Under the pieces are notes generated by a model that worked only from the letters and a program-made list of their open reading frames with translations, made no database searches and had not been told where the DNA came from. Of a stretch of DNA of 64,000 nucleotides, positions 26,652-36,103 are shown piece by piece (the first letter of the stretch is position 1; every line of letters begins with the position of its first letter). Location: contig JBCCHB010000075.1 of assembly GCA_039028975.1 (NCBI GenBank), forward strand, positions 1-64,000. The letters run 5' to 3'. The position numbers were made by a program, and so were the translations under genes. The DNA is from JAHBNG01 sp039028975 (GTDB lineage: Bacteria; Chloroflexota; Anaerolineae; Caldilineales; Caldilineaceae).

Positions 26652-26751
26652 GCTAAGGAATCAGGATCAAATAAAACCAAAAACTTCGGTTCTGTCATCT
26701 CGAGTACCCGAGAGATCTTCTATTACGTTTTATTAAATTCTCGATCCTAAG
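26652..26751 (+). repeat. MITE-like element, family 2 (reference copy)
   Basis: It begins CTAAGGAATCAGGATCAAAT and ends TTAAATTCTCGATCCTAAG; these are imperfect inverted repeats. The middle has AACTTCGGTTCTGTCATCTC and GAGTACCCGAGAGATCTTC. It lies between the sugar transferase and Wzz-like genes. Confidence 0.7.
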
Positions 26752-26782
26752 AACCTGTATCCTTTTTGGGAGAATATCTATA

Positions 26783-27988
26783 GTGGACATGGAACTTTCG
26801 TTAGTTATGCGTATATTGTGGCGTTGGAAGTGGTTGATCCTCTCTTGTATGGCAACCGCTGGCGTTGCTGTTTGGCTCGGGATATCGAATACGATACCGA
26901 CTTATGAATCAAAAGCACTTTTACAATTTTCTACACCTGAAAGACTAGATGTTGAATTGATTGAGCAATATAGTTTTGTGAGTGAACGCGATGAAATTGT
27001 GCAATCGATCAATAATTTTATCTCGGCTGCCCAGCAAGGTGTTGTGTATGAAAGAACACGCAATGCTCTTATCCTGGATGACAAAACCGCTGACTATAGG
27101 ATGAATGTTAAAGCAGTCGCTGATACAGATTACGTTGAGTTATCTGTTGAAAGTGAATCTCCATTCCTTGCAGAAAGTATTGTTAATGAACATGTTAGCT
27201 TTTCAATTACGCATTATGGGGAACTGCGCGCTCGCCCAGCGAATTCAACTAGAATGATGTTTGCAGAAAGGTTATCAGCAGCTGAGGTAGAGCTAAAAGA
27301 TGTTGAGGACGCTTTTAATGAGTTTCGGTCAGAGAATGGTATTACCTTTTTAGAAACAGAAACAAATCTGAATGAGAGTATGTTGGTTGAACTTCAGGCG
27401 GAGCAAAGCCGCCTCATCGCGCGCGATCCAGTGGGACAATCGCCTCAGGTTGCTCAACTTGAAGTACGAATTGCTACTCATCGCGCAAACTTAGATTCTT
27501 TGGCCCAATTGGAGCCCCAGTATATTCGGTTACAGTTAAAGCTCGATGCATTGCGAGAGAAGAGTCAATTACTTTCGGCTAAAGTGGCCGAAGCGGAACT
27601 TAAGCAAGAGATTGCCAAGCAAACAAGCTTTATTCAGATCGCGGCCCCAGCTTTGGTGCCTACCGAACCGATCGATCGCTCCACCCGGCTTATTATCTTA
27701 GCGCTAATGGGTAGCTTGGGGCTAGGTGTATTGCTCGCCTTTCTATTGGAATATGCAACAGGATCACCTCTTGCCAAAGAAAGCAAAATTGTCCAGGAGG
27801 TACGCTCCATTTTGACTGATGAACAGTTGCTTAGCACCAAAGCATTGGCCAGACGAATTCAGCACCGGAAGGCTGAACAAGGGGACTCTTTTGACTTAAG
27901 AAACTTAGAAGAACAGGATCGGGTTGTAAGGGAGCGTGAAATTGAATTGAGAAGACGTCAGAAGGATTCCAAGCAAGCTGCTGTTTAA
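26783..27988 (+). CDS. Wzz-like polysaccharide chain-length/export protein
   Basis: The 401-residue protein has a first membrane helix at about 15-35 (WKWLILSCMATAGVAVWLGI). A large periplasmic/extracellular coiled-coil region (about 150-285, ERLSAAEVELKDVEDAFNEF and following) comes next, then a second helix near 293-318 preceded by PTEPIDRSTRLI. This is the polysaccharide co-polymerase plan. The cytosolic tail is short and charged, with no Walker motifs, so there is no built-in tyrosine kinase. It starts at GTG 26783 or ATG 26789. It would control chain length together with the polymerase that follows. Confidence 0.82.
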   Translation: MDMELSLVMRILWRWKWLILSCMATAGVAVWLGISNTIPTYESKALLQFSTPERLDVELIEQYSFVSERDEIVQSINNFISAAQQGVVYERTRNALILDDKTADYRMNVKAVADTDYVELSVESESPFLAESIVNEHVSFSITHYGELRARPANSTRMMFAERLSAAEVELKDVEDAFNEFRSENGITFLETETNLNESMLVELQAEQSRLIARDPVGQSPQVAQLEVRIATHRANLDSLAQLEPQYIRLQLKLDALREKSQLLSAKVAEAELKQEIAKQTSFIQIAAPALVPTEPIDRSTRLIILALMGSLGLGVLLAFLLEYATGSPLAKESKIVQEVRSILTDEQLLSTKALARRIQHRKAEQGDSFDLRNLEEQDRVVREREIELRRRQKDSKQAAV

Positions 27989-28008
27989 GTGAAAGTAGAA
28001 CATTGTAA

Positions 28009-29595
28009 ATGTTGCTCAACACGGAGAACAACTCCATCTTTTATGGCCGTTTGGGAACCATATGGCTTTGGCTAACCACGCTTGGCGTCCTTAGCCTCAT
28101 TGCTCTCATTGGGTTCTCTCAACCCCAGTTGGCTCTTCAGTCCTATTTTCTATTGGGAGTGCTTGTTCCGCTAGGGCTTCTAGTTTGGTTCAAGCCAGAA
28201 TTTGGACTAGTAGGTCTAATCTTTTTGTGCGCCAGCATTGTGCAACCGGATGTTGTTGATATCCGACTGCCTATTGGTGGTGGGCTAGATCTGCGAGATC
28301 TGGTCTTGATCGGATTGATCGGATTGGCACTTGTACGTGGCCTTGCATGGGGAACACTTTCTCTGCCCTGGATAGCAGTTGGTGGCCCCTTACTTCTCTT
28401 TTTAATTCTTGCATTCATATCGGCAGCAAACGCACTTGTTTATGAAAATGTGCCAACAAACTGGGCTATGAATGATCTACGCATTCTGCTTTACTATAGC
28501 CTATTCTTTTTAACGGCGTGGAATATCCAGTCACTGAAGCAACTTTCAAACCTGTTACTCGGCTTACTGTGTATTGCCAATCTAACGGCTGCAGTTGTGA
28601 TTATTCAGCAATTTCGGGGTGCCGATAATTTACTATTTTCCAGTATGGAATATGGACAATGGCAAGTATGGGCGCAAGAAGATGGTACGGTCCGAGTTGT
28701 ACCTCCTGGCCATGTATTGATACATTTTATGATGGTTGTCTCCTTTGGGTTAGCCATATTCAATCGTGATAGCCTAGCCAGGCGCTGTATATTTGGTATC
28801 CAGTTTCTTCTTCTAGCTGTTGGACAGATCTTTACCTTTACACGCGCAGGGTGGGTTGCCTCTTTCGTTAGTCTATTGATTGTAGTCTGTGTCTTTGGCA
28901 TTCGCTATCGCCGCTATTTGCCTCAATTCTTTGTGGTATCCCTTGCGCTGTTTTTCGTACTGGGAAGCGGCATTGGATTAGCTGTCGAATTTGATTTAGT
29001 CGAGTTTGATTATTCTAGCAGCATTCAAGAGCGTTTTGCGACGCTTCTTACACCTCAGGAGACATTGAATAGCTATTCTCTACAATGGAGGTTATTTGAA
29101 ATTGAGAAGGCATCAGAGGCTATTCGAAGCAATCCTTTAGCTGGTGTTTCATTGGGTAACGCTTATCGTAATATCACAACATTTCAGGGTGAGGCAAGCG
29201 GATTATGGACCGATGGCGATCTCTCTGCTGGTACTATTTCGCGCTATACCCGTTATATTCATAGCAGCTATATTTCACTGGCAACGAAGATGGGTATTCC
29301 GGGTATTACGGCCTTTCTGTGGTTTGCTCTTAGCTTTATCATATTAGGTATTGGTCTCTATCGGCGAGCCAAGAATATACAGATGAAAGCGCTTATCTTA
29401 ACGATTGTGGCTGGCTTTATTGGTTTGCTACAGTGGTCTATTTTTCATGCCTGGTTAATAGAAACGGAGAGCACGTCTGTCATTGGCATAATGACGGGGA
29501 TCGTGGCCGCACTGTATGCAATTCACTTAAAGAACGAGCACATTGAACGTAATAAGACCTCTAATAGTCTTTTGTCCAATATAATAGGTTTTTAA
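28009..29595 (+). CDS. O-antigen ligase/polymerase family membrane protein (WaaL/Wzy-like)
   Basis: The 528-residue protein has about a dozen membrane helices and the large external loop of the Wzy_C/O-antigen-ligase fold, with RAGWVASFVSLLIVV, then EIEKASEAIRSNPLAGVSLGN and RYIHSSYISLATKMGIPG. The His in the last segment and the preceding Arg are at positions typical for this superfamily. It probably polymerises or ligates the lipid-linked repeat unit. Twenty bases separate it from the Wzz-like gene and seven from the flippase. Confidence 0.85.
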   Translation: MLLNTENNSIFYGRLGTIWLWLTTLGVLSLIALIGFSQPQLALQSYFLLGVLVPLGLLVWFKPEFGLVGLIFLCASIVQPDVVDIRLPIGGGLDLRDLVLIGLIGLALVRGLAWGTLSLPWIAVGGPLLLFLILAFISAANALVYENVPTNWAMNDLRILLYYSLFFLTAWNIQSLKQLSNLLLGLLCIANLTAAVVIIQQFRGADNLLFSSMEYGQWQVWAQEDGTVRVVPPGHVLIHFMMVVSFGLAIFNRDSLARRCIFGIQFLLLAVGQIFTFTRAGWVASFVSLLIVVCVFGIRYRRYLPQFFVVSLALFFVLGSGIGLAVEFDLVEFDYSSSIQERFATLLTPQETLNSYSLQWRLFEIEKASEAIRSNPLAGVSLGNAYRNITTFQGEASGLWTDGDLSAGTISRYTRYIHSSYISLATKMGIPGITAFLWFALSFIILGIGLYRRAKNIQMKALILTIVAGFIGLLQWSIFHAWLIETESTSVIGIMTGIVAALYAIHLKNEHIERNKTSNSLLSNIIGF

Positions 29596-29602
29596 CGAAT
29601 TT

Positions 29603-31111
29603 ATGGGTTCAGAACAGAGCCAAACTGGTGAAATTGGCTTTTTCAAAGGCGTACTTCTTAGCAGTGCTGGGTCAATGACCAACATTGTTGTTCTCTTTAC
29701 CGAGACTGCCATTGCCGTTCGGCTATTGGAAACGACCAGTTACGGCGTTTATGTTTTGCTGATTGCCATTGCAAACTTTCTCGTTATGGGTATGGATTTT
29801 GGTTGCAAAATATCGGTTACTCAGCAGATTGCTAGCTCTGACAAAAGAACACAGTCGGATATTGTCAACACAGTCGTACTTTTTCGGATTCTGACCAGCA
29901 TCATTATGGCAATAGTGATCTGGTACGTACCAAATGCCTTTGCTTGGTTGGACCCAACCGGGGAGTTGTTGCAATATGTTGTTTGGCTCCCTGCGATGTT
30001 TGCTTTTACCAGTTTCGATCAACTGGCCGAAGCCATGTTGAAGGGGTTTAAGCAATATCAGCACGTTGCCATAGCCCAAACAACTCGTAGCCTATTGCGA
30101 CTCTGCTTGACGATTCTGCTATTGATGGTCTTTGAACTAGGGATACTTGGCGTCATCTTGTCTTGGGTGCTCTCCTTTGCTTTCTCCTGCGTTTATCAGT
30201 ATATTCGGTTACCGATTCCCAAACGGTTGAAGCTAAAGAAGGAAACGCTCGTTGCCACGCTGCGATTTGGTGCGCCAATTCAAATGACCTATTTTCTGTG
30301 GCACATCTCAGGGCAGATACAGGTGGTCATCTTGAGTACATTTACTGGCCCTGCAAGTGTGGCTATTTTTGATGTTGCAGCAAAGATCCCGCTGGCACTA
30401 CAAAGATTTTCCGAATCGTTTATTTCGGTGTACTTTCCCACAATGTCAACCTTATTATCCAATAAGCAACTCAAAAAGGCAGGATGGATGTTGAACCAAT
30501 CCTTGAAGTTGAGTTCCTTCATCGTAGGAATCGGTGTGCTTGTTGGTGTTCTTTTTAGCCGGGAGATCATGGGGATTCTCTTTTCTGCTGAATATGTGGT
30601 TGGGGCACTAGCGTTTTCAATTATGCTTTTGTCATTTCATATGATGTTTGCCGTAAATTTATTGGGATACACACTGACCTCAGCAGGGTATCCTAAACTT
30701 ACGTTGGTTGATAATGGTGTCCGAGCTGTTTCAAGTCTGGTTGCAGCCATTACCCTTATTCCAATATTCAACTTTAATGGTGCAGCAATATCTCGGTTGG
30801 TTTCGAATTATGCGGCAGGCCCGGTTGTGATTTGGTTGCTTAACCAGAAAGAGATTCCTGTTACTGTAAAGCCATTTGTCTTACAGAGTGTCTTGCTATG
30901 GGCTGCCTGTTTAGGCGGATGGCTTCTGTATGGCAGTAGCCTTTCTTTTCTGTCGGGAATGTTACTTCGATTATTCATCGTACTCTTGTTTGCAATTACA
31001 AATTTTGCCTTATCGACAGTCTCGCTACGAGAAATCTTCTCGTTAATTCCTATACCGATGTTAAAGCGTATAGGTATTCATGACAAAGTACATGTTCAAG
31101 CTCAGCCCTAG
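29603..31111 (+). CDS. Wzx-like oligosaccharide flippase (MATE/MOP superfamily)
   Basis: The 502-residue protein has about 12-14 membrane helices in the polysaccharide-transporter pattern: GVLLSSAGSMTNIVVLF, AVRLLETTSYGVYVLLIAI, LRFGAPIQMTYFLWHIS, FSRE-IMGILFSAEYV, and LTSAGYPKLTL. It would move the lipid-linked oligosaccharide across the membrane. Its start is seven bases after the ligase stop, so the genes are co-transcribed. Confidence 0.88.
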   Translation: MGSEQSQTGEIGFFKGVLLSSAGSMTNIVVLFTETAIAVRLLETTSYGVYVLLIAIANFLVMGMDFGCKISVTQQIASSDKRTQSDIVNTVVLFRILTSIIMAIVIWYVPNAFAWLDPTGELLQYVVWLPAMFAFTSFDQLAEAMLKGFKQYQHVAIAQTTRSLLRLCLTILLLMVFELGILGVILSWVLSFAFSCVYQYIRLPIPKRLKLKKETLVATLRFGAPIQMTYFLWHISGQIQVVILSTFTGPASVAIFDVAAKIPLALQRFSESFISVYFPTMSTLLSNKQLKKAGWMLNQSLKLSSFIVGIGVLVGVLFSREIMGILFSAEYVVGALAFSIMLLSFHMMFAVNLLGYTLTSAGYPKLTLVDNGVRAVSSLVAAITLIPIFNFNGAAISRLVSNYAAGPVVIWLLNQKEIPVTVKPFVLQSVLLWAACLGGWLLYGSSLSFLSGMLLRLFIVLLFAITNFALSTVSLREIFSLIPIPMLKRIGIHDKVHVQAQP

Positions 31112-31185
31112 CCTATTTGGACTTTTTATAGTCGGTTTGAAGATAAGAACCGGCTGAGCTGTTTACGTTAAATATTAGGACTTAT

Positions 31186-32214
31186 ATGATTATGGAGATG
31201 GAACAAAGACTGGTTAGTGTCATTATCTGTTCCTGGAATCGGAAAGATGACATCTTAGAAACGCTTCCTTCTATCTATCAACAAAATTATAAAAATTATG
31301 AAATTATTGTCGTCGACAATGGTTCTACTGATGGAACAGTAGATGTATTGAGAGCCGAACACCCTACCGTACGAATCGTTGCTCTGGAAGAGAACCTTGG
31401 ACCAACAGGAGGTCGAAATGCGGGTATCCATGTCGCTAAGGGGGAGGTATTGTTTTTCCTCGATAGTGATGCGAACTTGCTAGCAGATACGTTAGAAAAG
31501 GTGGTTGAACGAATAGAAAGAGATCCCAAGATAGGCGTTATTTCGTGTAATGTGATTAATGAGGACCCCAATGAGAAAACGGGGTGGTCTTTCAACTTTA
31601 AAAAGGGGCGCGAAAAAGAATTCTGTAGCTTTGCATTTGGTGAAGCCGGATTTGCCACCAGAGCAGAAATCTTTGTGAAAGCAGGACTGTTCTGGGAGTT
31701 TCTCTTCTATGGCCGAGAGGGTGAGGAGCTAGGGGTCCGTGTATGGGATGCAGGCTATAAGATTCTCTATTTTCCTGACGCGATTGTGCATCATCGGGCT
31801 TCCCCCAAAACGCGCGTCATTGGCAGTAAGCGTGAGTTCTTTGATCTGCGTAATTGCTACTACATTTACCTGACTCGTTACCCTTGGTGGATGATGCCAA
31901 GGTTCCTATTTATGAAAACGGGGACTGCTATTATTCGTGGGATCTATCGGCGAAATATCCATGAAACAGTCTTCCCTGCATGGTGGGCAATTCTGCAGAA
32001 TTTTGGTGAACTGAGGCGACAACGGTCACCCATTAGTAATGATACAGCTCGCCAATATATGGCATTGCTTAAGGATCATGGGCCATTAAGTTGGACACTG
32101 TCTTCATGGCTCAAATTAAAATTGCGGCCTGCTTCTGCGGAGATGATCTCTGCCGTCAACCCAGATACGGTTGTCAAGCCCGATACAGGGCAGGAAGTCC
32201 CATCTCATTCGTAA
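31186..32214 (+). CDS. Family 2 glycosyltransferase
   Basis: The 342-residue protein has the GT-A fold of GT2: VSVIICSWNRKDDILETL, IIVVDNGSTDGTVDVL, GGRNAGIHVAKGEVLFFLDSDANL with the DxD-like motif at about 100-103, and an acceptor region AGLFWEFLFYGREGEELGVR. The C-terminal part has a weak membrane-associated stretch (YYIYLTRYPWWMMPRFLF). It probably adds one sugar to the repeat unit at the cytosolic face. TAGGA stands before ATG 31186. Confidence 0.88.
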   Translation: MIMEMEQRLVSVIICSWNRKDDILETLPSIYQQNYKNYEIIVVDNGSTDGTVDVLRAEHPTVRIVALEENLGPTGGRNAGIHVAKGEVLFFLDSDANLLADTLEKVVERIERDPKIGVISCNVINEDPNEKTGWSFNFKKGREKEFCSFAFGEAGFATRAEIFVKAGLFWEFLFYGREGEELGVRVWDAGYKILYFPDAIVHHRASPKTRVIGSKREFFDLRNCYYIYLTRYPWWMMPRFLFMKTGTAIIRGIYRRNIHETVFPAWWAILQNFGELRRQRSPISNDTARQYMALLKDHGPLSWTLSSWLKLKLRPASAEMISAVNPDTVVKPDTGQEVPSHS

Positions 32215-32226
32215 AAGAGCTGATTT

Positions 32227-33435
32227 ATGAAAATTCTGTATATTGCACCAGATCTACCTTACCCTCTTGCAAATGGTGGCAAAATACGTACATTCTCTTT
32301 ACTCCGTAATGTGGCAAGAGAACATGAAGTGACCTTTATTGCCTATGATAAGCAACCGGATGATCCAACTCGGATCGGGATTTTCCAAGAATTCTGTAAG
32401 AGCGCAACGGCAATTCCACTTCAAAAGCAACAAACGCGGGATGAGAAGCGCAAAGTGCAAATGAAGTCCATCCTGAGCAGCAAACCATATCAATATTATG
32501 CTAGCCATTCATCTTGTATGCAGAAAGAGATTGATAAAGCGCTTGCTCAGGAGCAGTTTGATCTAATTCACGTGGAGTTTTCTCAGCTTGGGTATCACAA
32601 ATTTCCAGATGGGATTCCCACTTTTTTGGATCAACATAACGTTGAATATGATTTACTTCATAGAATCTATTTAAATGAGGCGCTCTCATTACGCAAGCTC
32701 TACTGTTACCTCGAGTGGAAGAAATTTAAGCGAGATGAGCTACATATCTGTCAGAAATTTTCTCACTGTGCAGTTACGTCCGAACGAGATAAGCGGTTAC
32801 TGCAAGAGGATTTGCCCCAACTGCCCTGTCATGTCATTCCCAATGGTGTGGATAGTACCTATTTTCGGGTTGATGATGTAGAAGATGCCGAACCTAATAC
32901 GATTCTGTTTACGGGAACCATTGACTACTACCCAAATACGGATGGTCTGAAGTATTTTTTGGAATCAATCTTTCCCCTAATTCAACAGCAGATTCCTGAT
33001 ATACACTTTATTATTGCTGGTCGGAACCCACCACCAGCAATTCAACAGTATGAAAACCAACCTGGTATTACAATTACTGGCTTTGTAGATGATATGCGCA
33101 CCTATTATCGCAAGGCTCAAGTTGTTGTTGTCCCGCTGCGTATGGGTGGTGGGACACGGCTCAAAATATTAGAAGCTATGTCAATGCAGAAACCAATCGT
33201 CTCGACAACAGTGGGAGCAGAAGGGATCGATGTACAATCCGGTCAGAATATTGTCTTAGCCGATGAACCCAACGAATTTGCCCAAGCTGCCGTAGAACTG
33301 TTGCACAATGCAGAAAAGCGGGCGGGTCTTGCTTCGGCAGGGAACCAGCTAGCCACGACGCGATATGATTGGCGTGCCATCACCGAACGATTAATGAACG
33401 CCTATGATACGCTTATGTTGCAATCTAAAAATTAG
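32227..33435 (+). CDS. Family 4 glycosyltransferase
   Basis: The 402-residue GT-B protein begins MKILYIAPDLPYPLANGGKI, a typical GT4 nucleotide-sugar-synthesis start. It has HVEFSQLGYH, VIPNGVDSTYF, ILFTGTIDYYPNTDGLKYFL, GFVDDMRTYYRKAQVVVVPLR, and the donor-binding GGGTRLKILEAMSMQKPIVST with its E-x7-E pattern. It is twelve bases downstream of the GT2 gene. Sugar specificity cannot be read from the sequence. Confidence 0.9.
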   Translation: MKILYIAPDLPYPLANGGKIRTFSLLRNVAREHEVTFIAYDKQPDDPTRIGIFQEFCKSATAIPLQKQQTRDEKRKVQMKSILSSKPYQYYASHSSCMQKEIDKALAQEQFDLIHVEFSQLGYHKFPDGIPTFLDQHNVEYDLLHRIYLNEALSLRKLYCYLEWKKFKRDELHICQKFSHCAVTSERDKRLLQEDLPQLPCHVIPNGVDSTYFRVDDVEDAEPNTILFTGTIDYYPNTDGLKYFLESIFPLIQQQIPDIHFIIAGRNPPPAIQQYENQPGITITGFVDDMRTYYRKAQVVVVPLRMGGGTRLKILEAMSMQKPIVSTTVGAEGIDVQSGQNIVLADEPNEFAQAAVELLHNAEKRAGLASAGNQLATTRYDWRAITERLMNAYDTLMLQSKN

Positions 33436-33689
33436 CATGTGCTTCAAATAATTTATCACTCAAACGCAATGTCAATACAGCGTTCAAAAAGTAAATCATA
33501 ACCCGTCCATCTTTCCTGTTGCCCCATAAAGTTGATGCGATTCCGGAATCGAGTAGGCATTTTTTGCTTGACTCATCTACGGCGCTGTGCATAGTGTTCG
33601 AGGTTGAGTCTAACATGCTCACCTATATCTAGCTGCCTTACGCAGTTAGGTTGGAATGAGTAGAATCCACATAGAAAGTGAGATCTAAT

Positions 33690-34922
33690 ATGAGCAATCG
33701 AATTTTAATGTTGATCGAGAATGCGTCTTTCCCTAGGGATAATCGTGTTCGCCCAGAGGCATATACATTGAAAAGTGCCGGGTATGATGTCACTGTGATC
33801 TGTCCTGTTGGCCAGGATAAAGCACGATATGAGTTGGTCAACGGCGTCCATGTCTATCGTTACCCTGCCCCACCTGAGGGAGAAGGGTTGTTTGGCTTTA
33901 TTGTTGAATATAGCTTTGCAATGCTTTGGACATTTGTTTTGTCTCTGTATGTATGGACGCGTCATGGGTTTGATGTAATTCACAGTCACAATCCGCCGGA
34001 CCTGTTTGTTTTCCTAGCACTGTTCTACAAATTGTTTGGCAAGAAGTATATATTTGACCATCACGATCTTACACCTGAAGTTTATCAAGCGAAGACTCCG
34101 TTGGGGGGGAACGCGATTGTTCATCGTGTTCTGATCGAGGCCGAAAAGCTCAGTTGCCGCGTGGCAGATCATGTAATTGCGACCAATGAATCCTACAAAA
34201 AACTTGAAATTGAACGTAGTGGGATTCCAGAAAGTAAAGTAACGGTCGTACGTAATGCTCCAGATTCATCCCATTTACAACAAGTGGCCCCCGATCCAGA
34301 ATTGCGCCAGAAAGCAAGTTCGATTCTCTGCTATATTGGCGAGATGGCCTATCAGGATGGAATCGATTACTTACTGCGCGCCTTTAATCATCTCCGCTAT
34401 AAATTGAACCGTGAAGATTTCTACTGTGTCTTGCTGGGTACAGGTTCAGAGCTAGATAAGTTGAAGGAGTTGGCTACTGAACTTCAGCTAAATGACCACG
34501 TCTGGTTCTATGGATGGGCCAATGGGCCAGAGTTGAGCTTAGTCCTCTCATCTTCTGACATCTGTGTCGATCCCGATCCATCGAACCCATTCAATGATCG
34601 AAGTACAATGGTCAAGATGACGGAATATATGGCACTGGGAAAACCAATTGTTGCGTTTGATTTACCCGAACATCGATTCACGGCCCAAGGTGCAGCAATA
34701 TATGTCAAAGACAACAATGAGTTTGAATTTGCTCAAGCCATTGAGCGTTTGATGGATTCTCCTGAACTAAGAAATCAAATGGGCATGCTAGGGCGAGAAC
34801 GGATTGAAACCAAGCTGAGTTGGAAACAGTCATCAGCAAATCTTTTGGATGTCTATTCAATTGTATTGCCTTTATCTGCCCAACTAGAGCACAAGCCGCA
34901 ACCTGATCTAACTGCGTCATGA
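33690..34922 (+). CDS. Family 4 glycosyltransferase
   Basis: This GT-B enzyme of about 410 residues has an N-terminal Rossmann domain (ILMLIENASFPRDNRVRPEAY, HSHNPPDLFVFLALFYKLFGKK, FDHHDLTPEVYQ). The C-terminal half contains YIGEMAYQDGIDYLLRAF, WFYGWANGPELSLVLSSSDI and DRSTMVKMTEYMALGKPIVAFD. The NRVRPEA start and FDHHDLTPE are familiar from exopolysaccharide GT4s. The ATG at 33690 is preferred to a GTG twelve bases upstream. A 254-bp gap separates it from the previous glycosyltransferase. Confidence 0.88.
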   Translation: MSNRILMLIENASFPRDNRVRPEAYTLKSAGYDVTVICPVGQDKARYELVNGVHVYRYPAPPEGEGLFGFIVEYSFAMLWTFVLSLYVWTRHGFDVIHSHNPPDLFVFLALFYKLFGKKYIFDHHDLTPEVYQAKTPLGGNAIVHRVLIEAEKLSCRVADHVIATNESYKKLEIERSGIPESKVTVVRNAPDSSHLQQVAPDPELRQKASSILCYIGEMAYQDGIDYLLRAFNHLRYKLNREDFYCVLLGTGSELDKLKELATELQLNDHVWFYGWANGPELSLVLSSSDICVDPDPSNPFNDRSTMVKMTEYMALGKPIVAFDLPEHRFTAQGAAIYVKDNNEFEFAQAIERLMDSPELRNQMGMLGRERIETKLSWKQSSANLLDVYSIVLPLSAQLEHKPQPDLTAS

Positions 34923-35053
34923 TCAGTAGGCTGCAACCGAATGAGCGATATTCGTCTTATTCAAAATAACATGGCGGTCTACTGCTTATGGCAATGGTTC
35001 TGCTCGCCCAATCATCTACAAGAACAATTACATCCTCGTCATAAGTAATAAAG

Positions 35054-36088
35054 ATGTCTACAAAAATCAACAGGGCAGATACTGCTCTTCGTATATATTA
35101 TTGTCTAAAACCAGTAATCCCTCGGAGCATTCAGGTTTGGTTTCGTCGGATGATAGTCCGCAACAAACGCCCTCTTACGTCTACTTATTGGCCAATTAAA
35201 GAGAGTGCTGGTACACGACCTCTACACTGGACAGGATGGCCACAAAATAAGAAAATGGGCGTTCTGTTAACCCATGATGTAGAAAATTACAGAGGTCATA
35301 GTAAATGTCGACAACTCGCAGAGATTGAAATGTCCTTTGGCTTTCGATCTCTGTACAACTTTGTTCCGGAGCGGTACGATGTGCATCCCGAGCTAAGAGA
35401 ATGGCTGAAGGCAAATGGCTTTGAGATTGGCGTACATGGTTTGAAACATGATGGCAACCTGTACAATTCATATGAATTATTTCAGAAACGAGCGGCCAAA
35501 ATCAATCAATACCTTGCTAAATGGCAATCTGTTGGTTTTCGCTCACCTGCCATGCATCATGATCTAGCTTGGATAGGCGAGTTGGATATTGCGTACGATC
35601 TTTCCACGTTTGATACGGATCCATTCGAACCCCAATCTGATGGCGTCAATACCATCTTCCCATTCTGGGTAGCTCGCTCTGACGGCAGGCCACCTTATTT
35701 AGAGATGCCATATACGTTGCCTCAGGATCATACTCTCTTCATTATTATGCAAGAAAAAAGTATCGATATCTGGAAAGAAAAGATCGATTGGATAGCAGAA
35801 AAGGGGGGAATGGTACTCGTCAACGTGCATCCTGACTACGTTCACTTTGGAAAAAAAACAAATCTGGAAGAGTATCCGATTGACTACTATTTAGAGCTTC
35901 TAGAATATATTCAACGGCGTTATGCAGGTCAGTACTGGCATGGCCTCCCCCAAGATCTGTTGGCCTATTGTATATCAACAGACACTGAAGATAGGACCGC
36001 TCGTCATCGATATTCTACCGAATTGGCTTCACATCGAATTCCTGAGCCAATACATCAGAGGGAAACGGCGCAGAATGTAGTGGCTTAG
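35054..36088 (+). CDS. Polysaccharide deacetylase-like protein (NodB/CE4 homology)
   Basis: The 344-residue protein carries the CE4 landmarks: GVLLTHDVENYRG (catalytic Asp and metal Asp region), GFEIGVHGLKHDGN with the HxxxH/D metal motif, GFRSPAMHHDLAWI, and a late VLVNVHPDYVHFG. No signal peptide is visible, so it may act on cytosolic lipid-linked intermediates. The family removes acetyl groups from sugars. It ends only 15 bp before the NRPS gene, which suggests co-expression of sugar deacetylation and the peptide-synthetase proteins. Confidence 0.82.
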   Translation: MSTKINRADTALRIYYCLKPVIPRSIQVWFRRMIVRNKRPLTSTYWPIKESAGTRPLHWTGWPQNKKMGVLLTHDVENYRGHSKCRQLAEIEMSFGFRSLYNFVPERYDVHPELREWLKANGFEIGVHGLKHDGNLYNSYELFQKRAAKINQYLAKWQSVGFRSPAMHHDLAWIGELDIAYDLSTFDTDPFEPQSDGVNTIFPFWVARSDGRPPYLEMPYTLPQDHTLFIIMQEKSIDIWKEKIDWIAEKGGMVLVNVHPDYVHFGKKTNLEEYPIDYYLELLEYIQRRYAGQYWHGLPQDLLAYCISTDTEDRTARHRYSTELASHRIPEPIHQRETAQNVVA

Positions 36089-36103
36089 AGGCTGCTTGTT
36101 AAA

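Noticed and set aside
31130..31155. Small hairpin between the flippase and GT2 genes
   Set aside because: The stem is 8 bp with one G-T pair and lacks a T-tract; too weak to call a terminator within an operon-like series.
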